Below are positions 25,901 through 34,234 of a stretch of DNA of 64,000 nucleotides, piece after piece; the stretch's first letter is position 1; every line of letters starts with the position of its first letter. Under the pieces are notes generated by a model. That model did no database searches. It saw only the letters and a list, made by a program, of their open reading frames with translations, and was not told where the DNA came from. This DNA comes from Niastella sp. (lineage in GTDB: Bacteria > Bacteroidota > Bacteroidia > Chitinophagales > Chitinophagaceae): positions 33,061 through 97,060 of the forward strand of contig JAGIBF010000011.1 in NCBI GenBank assembly GCA_017744515.1, in the 5' to 3' direction. Position numbers and translations under genes: made by a program.

Positions 25901-27353
25901 GTTGTTCCCGCTGTTGCAACTCCCGCTCAGCTTCTTTTTGTACGGTAATATCCTGTGCAATACCAAAACCACTGGTGGCATCTACCATCTTGCCCCTGAT
26001 GTACAGGTGACGGTAATTGCCTTTCTTCGTGATGATCTGGCAGCTGAAGTTCGTTTCGTAATCGTGGTTATACTTGTTGTGGATAGAGTTGGTAAGCTCC
26101 CTGATCACCTGGTTATGCTGTTCCGGTATCACATATTCCTGCAGGAACTCTTCGAAGGTCATCGTAAGCTCTTCCTGCGTTTCATGCTCCAGCAGGCTGC
26201 TGAACTCCTTACTCATGGTCATTTCCTGCGAAAAGAAGTCGAGCTTCCAGCTGCCCATCTGTGCATAGGTCATAGCATAGGATGAGGTGCGGATGGCCTC
26301 TTCTTTCAGTTGCTCGGCCATTACTTTGTCGGTTACATTGATACCGATACCCTGTATTTCCAAAGCACCCTTTTCATTTTGCAGGGCAATAAACTCCCAT
26401 TCTGTCCACTGGAACGTTTTGGTGTGCTGAATAGGTTTGCGGATAAGCAGCTTAACTACCCTGCCGGGGTTTTTCCAGCACTCCTCTGCCATTTGCTGAC
26501 AGCGGTAAAGGTCCTTGGGGTAGATCGTATTGTAATAAGGCTCGCCCATCAGGAACCTGTCATTGTAACCAAACGTTTCGAGGAAGCGGGGGTTGGCATA
26601 CGTGAAGTTGCCATCGTTATCGATACGAATAACATAGTTCGTTTGAGAATTGAGGATGGAAGAAAAATAGGTTTTCTCTTTCTGCAATTCATTTTTGGCC
26701 ATTTGTAGTTCCTCGTAGTTGCGCTGGTTGGTGCGGAGCATAGGTTCCAGTACAAGGAATACCAGGCATATAAAAGCTATGATAAGAGAAATGAACTTAC
26801 CGGTGTTGATGGTAGAAGCTTCGCCCAGTTTTTCCATGATAATGCGGGAATACTTCTGGGCGATCGTGTTCATTACCGCAGTGTACTTCTTTTCATTGTG
26901 CAACACCTCTTTCCGGAAAGCTGCCCGGTTGGTATTCAGGGCCAGGCTATCCGATGCGATCACTCTCCCGTTCACATCCACAATCCCTTTGAAGTGAAGC
27001 TGGGCATTGGCAAACTGGTGCCTGATCTCGAATTGATGCTGGTGGGAAAGCGTATTTACTTTTTGCTGCAGGAAAGCGTTGTTGGAGGTAAAAGTGTCGA
27101 CGGAGGATTGCAGCTCGTGGCGTAGCTCCTGCATTTCCTGTTCGGTAAGGCGGGGCCTTGTCAGCAATATGATGTCTTTACTGATCAGCTGGCTCAGGGC
27201 ACGTTGCTCATTGGCAATATGGCTCACCTGCACGAATTGCTCATTCTCCTGGCTGCGCAGGTGAATAAGGTAATAACCCGTGAAGTTGAACAACAATACT
27301 GTCGCCAGCAGCACAATTGCAATACGTACCAGCTTACGGAACGGATTTTTCAT
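22989..27353 (-). CDS. Hybrid histidine kinase with multiple PAS domains, GAF domain and two receiver domains
   Basis: A 1454-residue membrane-anchored hybrid kinase. TM1 is about 8-30 and TM2 about 190-210, flanking a helical CHASE3-like extracytoplasmic domain. It then has PAS/PAC modules at about 235-350, 355-475, 480-600 and 620-740, several ending in the PAC-type phrase ITERKR or ITEQKR. A GAF domain (about 745-905) precedes HisKA with MSHELRTP (His947) and HATPase_c. Two receivers follow: REC1 with Asp1241 (IITDHHMP) and REC2 with Asp1383 (FMDVNMPEMDG). There is no Hpt or output domain, so the partner is elsewhere. The start at 27353 begins the TM1 segment; the frame 14 codons upstream lacks signal features. 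Confidence 0.93.
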   Translation of the reverse strand: MKNPFRKLVRIAIVLLATVLLFNFTGYYLIHLRSQENEQFVQVSHIANEQRALSQLISKDIILLTRPRLTEQEMQELRHELQSSVDTFTSNNAFLQQKVNTLSHQHQFEIRHQFANAQLHFKGIVDVNGRVIASDSLALNTNRAAFRKEVLHNEKKYTAVMNTIAQKYSRIIMEKLGEASTINTGKFISLIIAFICLVFLVLEPMLRTNQRNYEELQMAKNELQKEKTYFSSILNSQTNYVIRIDNDGNFTYANPRFLETFGYNDRFLMGEPYYNTIYPKDLYRCQQMAEECWKNPGRVVKLLIRKPIQHTKTFQWTEWEFIALQNEKGALEIQGIGINVTDKVMAEQLKEEAIRTSSYAMTYAQMGSWKLDFFSQEMTMSKEFSSLLEHETQEELTMTFEEFLQEYVIPEQHNQVIRELTNSIHNKYNHDYETNFSCQIITKKGNYRHLYIRGKMVDATSGFGIAQDITVQKEAERELQQREQQFRLLAEHSEDIITVNLLDGTFAYVSPSVQKVLGYAPEEVQGRSALKYIHPDDVHKFMQQEGGPAISELENLTLRYRMRTKSEDYIWLETIIKPVHETGAVKRLICTSRNITERKRSEVEREQLWAEVKQSEELLRTVINSTPDWIFIKDLGHRFLLVNQSFADSMNRNPQDFIGKDDIEIGFPKEIVEGDTDTNIRGFWSDDNEVIKTGKAKFIQEEPSFLNGKAQVMTTVKVPLRDQDGAVWGVLGFAHNITEQKRAEERLLHKDLLLQAMAEATHQLISNNHLEEAIGEAIQVLGIKLQVSAVNVYKNEYRYQENKWYSHQLLHWDSNTGELMHRDPAFQNMLMNEEATIWKTLKREEPYCGHVKDIPEDADRAYFEKMGMKSAAIVPIFTLHQFWGMVGFSDREEREWTITEFSILQSFATTLAAAIERKQMEQELVQAKDQAEQASKAKSEFMANMSHELRTPMNGIIGFTDLVLTTDLQRTQRDYLGNVKKSANGLLDIINDILDFSKLEAGKLHIEHIPFRLDELVEETVDILMVKAFEKNLELICHIDPELPVQFGGDPVRIRQVLVNLLGNAIKFTPQGEILISLMKAGSIYQKDGQPYLDIELSVKDTGIGISDKKLRKIFESFTQADSSTTRKYGGTGLGLTISKSLAELMHGNLTVTSELGRGSVFTLHLPLEVVKAHAQIAPEHKPPLRKVLVVDDNSTNRKLMQEIFQYFNIPCEIAGSGREALIALERMQGAGEPLDLIITDHHMPEMDGLQLVQELNQRKNAGQAQPTILMLSSLERNLFQHEADKLGITQMLSKPVKMYELHAMLTAMFTPGLAINKPDQSVVNIEKIAEAATIMVVEDDPINMLLITEVLRKMGFDIIRANNGKEALEILPHYDPVLIFMDVNMPEMDGYTTTRHIRAMGEQYKQLPIIALTADAMQGDRERCLAAGMDDYVSKPFRMEEIVGVLKSRTLLV

Positions 27354-27487
27354 GGTTTTGATGGGATATTCGACGAATAAATAACTGCAAAACAATACTT
27401 TCTATTGAATACCCAGGTACATTTTTTTAATATAATAGGTATTTCTACTGAAAATTGTTGATAAAAGTCATGCAAGTGGGTACTCTC

Positions 27488-27512
27488 TTGTCACGCTGAG
27501 CCTGTCGAAGCG
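27488..27512. repeat. Dispersed GTCGAAG repeat, copy 4 (half element)
   Basis: TTGTCACGCTGAGCCTGTCG plus AAGCG, a single arm, 8 bases downstream of the lipoprotein stop on the minus strand. Confidence 0.65.
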
Positions 27513-27519
27513 TATTATC

Positions 27520-28659
27520 TTAGAAGCTCACCCCACTTTGAATACGGTTCAGGAGCAGGTTGTAACAATTGCGGATAAGGCGGTCGGCGATCTGGTTGCG
27601 GCTGGGTGGCCGGTCGTCAAACCGGTTATTGATCAAAGCCCGGTCGGCAGGCGTCAGCGCCCGCTGGTCGCCTTTATAAGTGGCCCTTTCCTGTTGCCAC
27701 ACATAGTTGTCGGGGAAATTGTCGTACAAAATATTCCGGCCGGTAGCCCAATCATAGATCCGGCATTCAAGCGAGGCATTGCTTTGCAAGATGCGGCGGC
27801 TTACATAAACTGTGGCATATACGGTGGTGTACACGGGTTTGGGCGGATTGCTCTTGGTACTGCCCGTTTGGATCTGTGCCGAACGTTGAATGGTGTAATT
27901 GTTGGAAGAAAGCTGACCGATGAAAATAGACGTGAAGTTGAGGTCTACTACCCGGTCGGCCCGTATATGTTGCCCGCTGGCCTCCCAGTCGGTAAAGAAA
28001 CGTACATGCTGAAAAGCACGCGCATTGAGGTCGCGCACCATTTGCTGCTGCAGCCAGTCGTTGGAAAATCCCCAATAATTGAAACCATACCGGTCGTAAC
28101 GCACAGGGTTTACCACCACGCGTATCTGGCCCTTTTCTTGTGCCTCCCGCAGCAAGTTGTTGACGTCTTTGAAACCGGGCACCGCATTATTGGCTTTGCT
28201 GAAATAGTCATACGCCTGCTGGGCATATTGGCGGTTGTTGTAGTTGAGCGCGCTGAGCCCCTGGTTGTAATATTCGGTAGCGGCTTTTTCTTTGGCGCTG
28301 GCAATGGCGGCAGAGGGGTCTTTGATAGCTGGTAATGCCTGGCTGGCTGCCGGAGAGGCTTTGATGGCCTGGTACATTTGCAACAGCACTTCCCGCTCTT
28401 TGGCTATTTCCATCCAGCGGTCGCCGAGGCTGCCGCTGTTCTTATTGGCAGTGATGATCTCTTTACGCTTTTCCAATGCTGCCTCGTAAGCAGCAGGAAG
28501 CATATCGGCTGCCTGTTTATCCTGGGAATTCTTATTAAGCCGTTCGATCAGGTCAAAAACAGTCTTGTCCTCGAAAGTATATCGATTAGACAACCTGTTG
28601 CCCGATCCGCAGGCCAGCAGGCAAAGCAGCAAAATGCCATAAAGAAGACGGGTGGCCAT
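27520..28659 (-). CDS. Lipoprotein with TPR-like N-terminal region, unknown function
   Basis: 379 residues with lipobox LLAC (Cys17) followed by GSGN, so a lipid-anchored envelope protein. Residues 30-180 are helical and repeat-like (AATEYYNQGLSALNYNNRQYAQQAYDYFSKANNAVPGF resembles a TPR). The C-terminal 190 residues are beta-rich with VYTTVYATVYVSRRILQSNASLECRIYDWATG. I recognise the general layout from other Bacteroidota lipoproteins but know no function. It is flanked by dispersed repeats on both sides and appears monocistronic. Confidence 0.75.
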   Translation of the reverse strand: MATRLLYGILLLCLLACGSGNRLSNRYTFEDKTVFDLIERLNKNSQDKQAADMLPAAYEAALEKRKEIITANKNSGSLGDRWMEIAKEREVLLQMYQAIKASPAASQALPAIKDPSAAIASAKEKAATEYYNQGLSALNYNNRQYAQQAYDYFSKANNAVPGFKDVNNLLREAQEKGQIRVVVNPVRYDRYGFNYWGFSNDWLQQQMVRDLNARAFQHVRFFTDWEASGQHIRADRVVDLNFTSIFIGQLSSNNYTIQRSAQIQTGSTKSNPPKPVYTTVYATVYVSRRILQSNASLECRIYDWATGRNILYDNFPDNYVWQQERATYKGDQRALTPADRALINNRFDDRPPSRNQIADRLIRNCYNLLLNRIQSGVSF

Positions 28660-28685
28660 AGACTATATGAAGATAAACAATAATC

Positions 28686-28785
28686 TGTCACCCCGAAGCC
28701 CAACTTGTCGCCTGAGCCCGGTTTGTCACCTGAGCCGGGTTTGTTACCTGAGCGGGTTTGTCACCCTGAGCTTGTCGAAGGGTCA
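28686..28785. repeat. Dispersed GTCGAAG repeat, copy 5, with local tandem expansion
   Basis: Five consecutive units of 17-20 bases start with GTCACC or a variant: GTCACCCCGAAGCCCAACTT, GTCGCCTGAGCCCGGTTT, GTCACCTGAGCCGGGTTT, GTTACCTGAGCGGGTTT and GTCACCCTGAGCTTGTCGAA. The spacer holds no gene. Confidence 0.75.
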
Positions 28786-28825
28786 CCAAAGCAAACACCT
28801 TCGGCAAATAATAAGTAATCAATAA

Positions 28826-29950
28826 TTAATAATCGATAACCTGCTCTTCAATAGCAGCCGGCATTTGCCGGAACTCATATTGCTGGTTCCGCAGCTGTGG
28901 CTCGAAACCTGCTTCGCGGATGGCCTGCTGAATACTCTTATAAGTGAAACGGTGAGGAGCGCCGGCAGCACTTACCACATTTTCTTCCAGCATGATGCTG
29001 CCAAAGTCATTGGCCCCGCCATGCAAAGTGATCTGCGCAGTTTGCTTACCCACTGTGAGCCAGGAAGCCTGGATGTTCTTCACGTTGGGCAGCATGATGC
29101 GGCTGATGGCGATCATGCGGATATATTCATCGGCTGTGGTAAGATTATGTACACCGCGGATGCGTGTGAGCAAAGTATCTACATCCTGGAAGGTCCAGGG
29201 AATGAAGGCCAGAAAACCCTTGGCATGTTCGGGCTTGCGGCTTTGCACCTCGCGCAGCTTCACCAGGTGCTCGAAGCGTTCGCGCACCGTTTCTACGTGG
29301 CCAAACATCATGGTAGCAGAAGTGGTGATATCCAGCTTATGCGCTTCATGCATAATGTCGAGCCATTCCTGCGATCCGCACTTTCCCTTCGAGATCAACC
29401 GGCGAACACGGTCTACCAGTATTTCAGCGCCGGCGCCGGGCAGGCTGTCCATACCGGCTTCTTTCAAAGCCTTCAACACCTCATGGTGCGTGGACTTTTC
29501 CAGTTTGGTAATATGCGCCACTTCGGGCGGTCCGAGGGTGTGTAATTTAAGGTGGGGGTACAGGCTTTTCAGCTCGCGGAAAAGATCAACATAAAACTGT
29601 AAACCCAGTTTGGGGTGGTGGCCACCCTGTAATAACAGCTGATCGCCACCCCAGCGGATGGTTTGTTCGATCTTCTTTTTATAAGTATCTATATCGGTAA
29701 TGTAGGCGTCTGCATGGCCAGGTATCCGGTAGAAGTTGCAGAACTTACAATTGGCCGTACAAACATTGGTGGTATTGACATTGCGGTCGATCTGCCAGGT
29801 TACTTTATTATACGGAACCTGTTTTTTCCTCAACTCATTGGCCACATACATCAACTCGCTAAGTGGCGCTTCCTCAAATAAATACATGCCTTCCTCGATG
29901 CTCAGGAACTCAAACTGCAGGGCTTTCGAATAGAGATCGTCTGTTTTCAT
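28826..29950 (-). CDS. mqnC: Cyclic dehypoxanthine futalosine synthase (radical SAM)
   Basis: A 374-residue radical SAM enzyme that cyclises dehypoxanthine futalosine in the futalosine route to menaquinone. The [4Fe-4S] ligands are Cys64-x3-Cys68-x2-Cys71 in CTANCKFC, after the phrase KVTWQIDRNVNTTNVC. MqnC-type features follow: GGDQLLLQGGHHP, LGPPEV and DSLPGAGAEILVDRVRR. It is distinguished from MqnE by the N-terminal LSIEEGMYLFEEAPLSELMYVAN segment. The other mqn genes are not in the window, so the pathway is dispersed in this genome. It has its own promoter. Confidence 0.93.
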   Translation of the reverse strand: MKTDDLYSKALQFEFLSIEEGMYLFEEAPLSELMYVANELRKKQVPYNKVTWQIDRNVNTTNVCTANCKFCNFYRIPGHADAYITDIDTYKKKIEQTIRWGGDQLLLQGGHHPKLGLQFYVDLFRELKSLYPHLKLHTLGPPEVAHITKLEKSTHHEVLKALKEAGMDSLPGAGAEILVDRVRRLISKGKCGSQEWLDIMHEAHKLDITTSATMMFGHVETVRERFEHLVKLREVQSRKPEHAKGFLAFIPWTFQDVDTLLTRIRGVHNLTTADEYIRMIAISRIMLPNVKNIQASWLTVGKQTAQITLHGGANDFGSIMLEENVVSAAGAPHRFTYKSIQQAIREAGFEPQLRNQQYEFRQMPAAIEEQVIDY

Positions 29951-29967
29951 AACAACACATTAAACAA

Positions 29968-29997
29968 CAAAAGTACTAAACGATCGGTTTTGCGCAG
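29968..29997 (-). promoter_or_regulatory. Promoter of mqnC
   Basis: Minus strand: CTG (29995-29997), 19 bases, TACTTTTG (29968-29975). The -7 element and spacing match the Bacteroidota consensus; the -33 element is CTG instead of TTG. The ATG begins 18 bases downstream. Confidence 0.6.
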
Positions 29998-30145
29998 CCG
30001 TCACTATTTTTTATTCCAATGGCTATTACGTTTGCTGTAAATCAATTAACTTATGACCAATTGCCGGTATTTGTCGTTTGTCAGCTGAAACCTGCCATTC
30101 AAAGACAAAATCAAGGGCTTACCGGAGAAAATCGTAACATAGCCT

Positions 30146-31348
30146 ATGCGATTGTGCACCATTACTACACTGCTCCTGGTGATAATAGCCTGCAACTCCT
30201 TGCCCGCACAGGAAGTCTTTGCACCTGCGCCTGCCAAACGTATTACGACCTTTAGTTTTAAGATGCTGACCGGTGGCATCATTACCCTGAAAGCCAAATT
30301 GAGTCAGTTTCCCGATTCACTCAATTTTATCCTCGACACGGGGAGCGGAGGCATATCACTCGATTCTACCACTGCAGCCAGCATCAGGATCCAGACACAA
30401 CCCAGCGACCGCACCATCCGGGGCATAGCCGGCAGCATGATGGTACGCTTTGCTTACAACCAAACCCTCTACCTGCCCGGTCTCACGGTGGACAGTCTTA
30501 ACTTTCACATCAATGATTACGATATCCTCACCAGCGCCTATGGCGAAAAGATAGACGGTATCATCGGCTTTAGCTTCTTATCACGCTACCTGGTAAAAGT
30601 TGATTACGATAGCTCTAAGATCCATGTGTATACCAAAGGTTCTGTGAAATACCCCCGCGGTGGATTTTTGCTGAAACCCCAGCTGCAATATATTCCTATT
30701 CTCAGCAGTGAGGTAAAAGATGCCCGGGATATTACGGCCCGCTTTTATTTCGATACAGGCGCAGGCATGTGCCTTCTGATGACCTCCGATTTTGTGAATG
30801 ATAGTGCTGTCGTAAGCAAGCGGCGCAAATGGTATGCTACCCAGGCCGAGGGCCTGGGAGGTAAGGCCCCCATGAAGCAGGGAGTAGTAAGGCAATTGAA
30901 ACTGGGCCCTTACAAATTCAGGAATGTGCCCACCTACATCTTCGATGATGAATACAATGTGATCCAGTATCCCTCGCTCGGTGGCCTCATCGGCAATGAC
31001 CTGCTTCGCCGGTTCAACCTGATCATCAATTACGAGCGTTCTGAGATACACATGCTGCCCAACACACACTTCAAAGACGTATTCGATTATGCCTATACCG
31101 GTCTCGGCATGTATGTGGTAGAGGGAGAGATATTAGTGATAGATGTAATGCCCGGTTCACCGGCAGAACAGGCCGGCTTCAAGCCCGAAGACGTGATCAT
31201 AGCGGTACAGAACAACTTCAGCAAAAACATCCAGGCCTGGAAAAACCTGATGCAAACGCCCGGCGAAAAGCTTAAAATACTGGTGCTGAGAGATGGAGGG
31301 CCGATAGTACTTACCCTAAAGGTCAAAAACATACTTACCGGAAAATAG
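30146..31348 (+). CDS. Exported retropepsin-like aspartyl protease with PDZ domain
   Basis: 400 residues with a signal peptide ending LPAQ. Two retroviral-type aspartyl protease modules lie in one chain: the first with FILDTGSGG (Asp64) and the later DGIIGFSFLSRY, the second with FYFDTGAGM (Asp203) and GGLIGNDLLRRFN. A PDZ domain covers about 320-395 (VIDVMPGSPAEQAGFKPEDVII). Duplication in tandem would let one chain form the two-Asp active site that retropepsins build as dimers. The family (aspartyl_protease_2 plus PDZ) is common in Bacteroidota. It lies upstream of the M16 pair, without clear operon linkage (189 bases). Confidence 0.87.
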   Translation: MRLCTITTLLLVIIACNSLPAQEVFAPAPAKRITTFSFKMLTGGIITLKAKLSQFPDSLNFILDTGSGGISLDSTTAASIRIQTQPSDRTIRGIAGSMMVRFAYNQTLYLPGLTVDSLNFHINDYDILTSAYGEKIDGIIGFSFLSRYLVKVDYDSSKIHVYTKGSVKYPRGGFLLKPQLQYIPILSSEVKDARDITARFYFDTGAGMCLLMTSDFVNDSAVVSKRRKWYATQAEGLGGKAPMKQGVVRQLKLGPYKFRNVPTYIFDDEYNVIQYPSLGGLIGNDLLRRFNLIINYERSEIHMLPNTHFKDVFDYAYTGLGMYVVEGEILVIDVMPGSPAEQAGFKPEDVIIAVQNNFSKNIQAWKNLMQTPGEKLKILVLRDGGPIVLTLKVKNILTGK

Positions 31349-31537
31349 CTGGCGAAGCTTAATTATGTGATTGATAATCAGCCACAATGTGGGGATAATC
31401 ATTTAGAAATCATTCCTGCTGAACATATTACCCCAACTTGTCGTTAATTTGCTGTCCCCCTAATGGATATTACGGGCCGGGCCGGTGAGCCGGTACGCCG
31501 ATGTAGGATCTGCGGGGTTAAAACAAGCAAGAATTCC

Positions 31538-32776
31538 ATGATACATTTTGAGAAGTTTACATTGTCCAACGGCTTGCGCGTAGTGGTGCATGAAGATCCG
31601 GCCACCCCCATGGCTGTAGTTAATATTATGTATGATGTGGGAGCACGTGATGAAAATCCCGGTAAAACGGGTTTCGCCCACCTGTTTGAGCATTTGATGT
31701 TTGGTGGCTCCATCAATATAGAAGATTTTGAAACACCCCTTCAGATGGCGGGTGGCGAGAACAACGCCTATACCACCAATGATGTGACCAATTATTACGT
31801 GCAGTTGCCAGCCGAGAACCTCGAAACAGCCCTATGGCTGGAAAGCGACCGCCTGTTGTCGCTGGCCTTCGATGAAAAGAGCCTCGACGTACAGCGTAAA
31901 GTAGTGTCCGAAGAATTTAAAGAGCACTATATCAACAAGCCCTATGGAGATGCATGGTTCAAGCTCCGCGAAATGGCGTATCCCAACCACCCATACCGCT
32001 GGATGACGATTGGAAAAGAGCTATCGCATATTGAAAATGCTACCCTCGAAGATGTAAAAGCATTCTTCTTTAAACATTACCGCCCCATCAATGCCATCCT
32101 GGTAGTAGGCGGTAATGTAAAAACAGCGGAAGTAAAGAAGCTGGTGGAGAAATGGTTTGGTGATATCCCCGCCGGAGAACAATATGTGCGTGCAATACCT
32201 GATGAGCAGCCCCAGACTGCCCCACGCCGGATGGAAGTAAAAGCAGATGTACCACTCGATGCCCTGTACAAATGCTGGCACATGGATGCCCGCATGGACC
32301 ATGGCTATTATGTTGCCGACCTCATTACAGAAGTGTTGGGCGGTGGCGGTTCATCCCGTTTGTTCCAGTCGCTGGTAAAAGAAAAGAAACTCTTCAGCCA
32401 TATCGAATGCTACCATTTCGGCTCTGTCGATAAAGGTCTGCTGGCCATTGAAGGCAAGCTGGTAAAAGGCGTGAAGATGGAAGATGCGGAAAAAGCGGTG
32501 GAAGAAGAACTGGACAAACTCATGAAAGAAGGCATCACCGATAAGGAGCTGACCAAGGTTAAAAATAAGACCGAGTCGGCCATTGCCTTTGAAGACATGA
32601 GCGTGATGACGCGCACCAACAACCTGGCCTTCTATGAACTGCTGGGAGATGCGGCGCTCTTCAATACCGACCGCGAAAAATACTTCGCCGTTACCCGCGA
32701 AGACATTTTAAAGTACAGCCGGAAAATATTCGACGTGAATAATTCCAACACGCTGTGCTACTATAGCAAGAATTGA
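31538..32776 (+). CDS. M16 family zinc peptidase, catalytic subunit
   Basis: 412 residues, insulinase/mitochondrial-processing-peptidase fold. The inverted zinc motif is H48-L-F-E51-H52 (HxxEH); the third ligand is expected about 75 residues on, in the SEEF region. The N-terminus is NGLRVVVHED, and the middle GNVKTAEVKKLVEKWFGDIPAG is typical. There is no signal peptide, so it is probably cytoplasmic. The start at 31538 gives the usual M16 N-terminus; the longer frame from 31463 has a Cys-rich unrelated leader. It pairs with the next gene, which lacks the zinc motif. Confidence 0.9.
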   Translation: MIHFEKFTLSNGLRVVVHEDPATPMAVVNIMYDVGARDENPGKTGFAHLFEHLMFGGSINIEDFETPLQMAGGENNAYTTNDVTNYYVQLPAENLETALWLESDRLLSLAFDEKSLDVQRKVVSEEFKEHYINKPYGDAWFKLREMAYPNHPYRWMTIGKELSHIENATLEDVKAFFFKHYRPINAILVVGGNVKTAEVKKLVEKWFGDIPAGEQYVRAIPDEQPQTAPRRMEVKADVPLDALYKCWHMDARMDHGYYVADLITEVLGGGGSSRLFQSLVKEKKLFSHIECYHFGSVDKGLLAIEGKLVKGVKMEDAEKAVEEELDKLMKEGITDKELTKVKNKTESAIAFEDMSVMTRTNNLAFYELLGDAALFNTDREKYFAVTREDILKYSRKIFDVNNSNTLCYYSKN

Positions 32777-32826
32777 TGTCAGGTTGAGCCTGTCGAAACC
32801 TATCCTTCGACAAGCTCAGGATGACA
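32777..32826. repeat. Dispersed GTCGAAG repeat, copy 6 (complete inverted pair)
   Basis: TGTCAGGTTGAGCCTGTCGA then, after AACCTATC, TTCGACAAGCTCAGGATGACA. Nearly complementary arms sit between the two M16 genes, a possible hairpin in the shared transcript. Confidence 0.8.
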
Positions 32827-32862
32827 AAGACTTTTTTAAACATTTAGTGATTCGATCGAACA

Positions 32863-34149
32863 ATGCTAAACAGAACAATTGCACCCGAAATAAAAGAACC
32901 GGTTGATTTTAAGATAAGCTTGCCCGGCTGTCAGAAATATACACTTTCCAACGGAATAGAAGTATATGCAGTCGACATGGGCAGCGAAGAAACCCTGATG
33001 GTAAATTGGGTATTCTATGCCGGTAACTGGTACGAAGATTCGAAAGCAGTAGCAGCAGCTACCAACTTTCTGCTGAAGAATGGAACTTCCAAACGCAAGG
33101 CTTTCGATATCAATGAACATTTTGAATACCATGGCGCTTACCTCAACAGAGGATGCTATAATGAAACGGCAGAGCTTACGCTCCACTGCCTCAATAAGCA
33201 CACCAATGAACTCCTGCCCGTGGTGGCCGAGCTGATCACCGATGCTGTTTTCCCCGAGGAAGAATTGGCCATCTACAAGCAGAATGCACAACAACGCCTC
33301 AAAGTAAACCTGCAGAAATGTGAGTTTGTGGCAGGCCGCCTGATCGATGCTTACCTTTTTGGAGAGAAACATCCTTACGGTACGTACAACAACGCAGAAG
33401 ATTATGATGCCATCCGCCGGGAAGATATTGTAGCATTCTACGATAAGTACTACCGCAATGGCCGCTGTGTGATCTTTGCCGCCGGCAAGTTGCCTGCCGA
33501 CCTCATCAGTGAACTGGAAAAACATTTCGGCTCCTTGCCCCTCCATTCTCACCAGCAGCATGTTACCATCGTAAAGCATCCGGTGCATCCCGCTCCTCAA
33601 AAGAAGAGCCATATCATCAATGATACTACTGGTGTACAGGCTGCAATACGTATTGCCCGTCCTTTCCCCAACAGGCAGCACCCCGATTTCCAGAAAACCA
33701 TGGTGCTGAACAGCCTTTTTGGCGGCTTCTTTGGCTCACGGCTGATGACTAATATCCGGGAAGACAAAGGATACACTTATGGTATTTACAGTTATCTGCT
33801 GAATCACATCAACGACAGCGGCTGGATGATCAGCACCGAAGCTGGCAGAGATGTGAGTGAAGCTACGGTAACTGAAGTGTACAATGAGATGGCCCTGCTG
33901 CGCGAAGAACCGGTAGATGACGAAGAACTGCTGATGACCCGCAACTATATGATCGGCTCCATCCTGGGCGATCTCGACGGCCCCTTCCAGGTAATCGGTC
34001 GCTGGAAAAACCTGGTGCTGAACAACCTTGATGAAGAATACTTCAACAATGGCCTTCAGGTGATCAGGACCGTAACAGCAGAGGAGCTGCAGGAGCTGGC
34101 CAACAAATACCTGCAGCCGGAAGACTTTTATGAGCTCGTAGTTATATAA
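32863..34149 (+). CDS. M16 family protein, probable non-catalytic partner subunit
   Basis: 428 residues with the M16 fold (NGIEVYAVDMG at the N-terminus, NSLFGGFFGSRLMTNIREDKGYTYG near the C-terminus). The position of HxxEH is occupied by TNFLLKNGT, so zinc binding is lost. In two-subunit M16B peptidases the partner lacking the motif supplies the R/Y residues that grip substrate; here IREDKGYTYG keeps the R and Y. With the catalytic gene 86 bases upstream, the likely product is a heterodimer. Confidence 0.88.
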   Translation: MLNRTIAPEIKEPVDFKISLPGCQKYTLSNGIEVYAVDMGSEETLMVNWVFYAGNWYEDSKAVAAATNFLLKNGTSKRKAFDINEHFEYHGAYLNRGCYNETAELTLHCLNKHTNELLPVVAELITDAVFPEEELAIYKQNAQQRLKVNLQKCEFVAGRLIDAYLFGEKHPYGTYNNAEDYDAIRREDIVAFYDKYYRNGRCVIFAAGKLPADLISELEKHFGSLPLHSHQQHVTIVKHPVHPAPQKKSHIINDTTGVQAAIRIARPFPNRQHPDFQKTMVLNSLFGGFFGSRLMTNIREDKGYTYGIYSYLLNHINDSGWMISTEAGRDVSEATVTEVYNEMALLREEPVDDEELLMTRNYMIGSILGDLDGPFQVIGRWKNLVLNNLDEEYFNNGLQVIRTVTAEELQELANKYLQPEDFYELVVI

Positions 34150-34182
34150 TAACTATGTGTTAACTTCATAGCTATCGCCGCC

Positions 34183-34206
34183 CTGGTTCGTGTCCTTACG
34201 AACCAG
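34183..34206. repeat. GGTTCGT hairpin repeat, copy 1 of 2
   Basis: CTGGTTCGT-GTCCTT-ACGAACCAG, a perfect 9-base stem with a 6-base loop, about 30 bases before the next gene. The second copy at 42900-42923 shares 22 of the bases with one loop change. Confidence 0.75.
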
Positions 34207-34234
34207 GCTGCGGTAAGCACAAAAAGAAACAGCT

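Noticed and set aside
28686-28785. CRISPR array
   Set aside because: Units are adjacent without spacers and vary in sequence; no cas gene.
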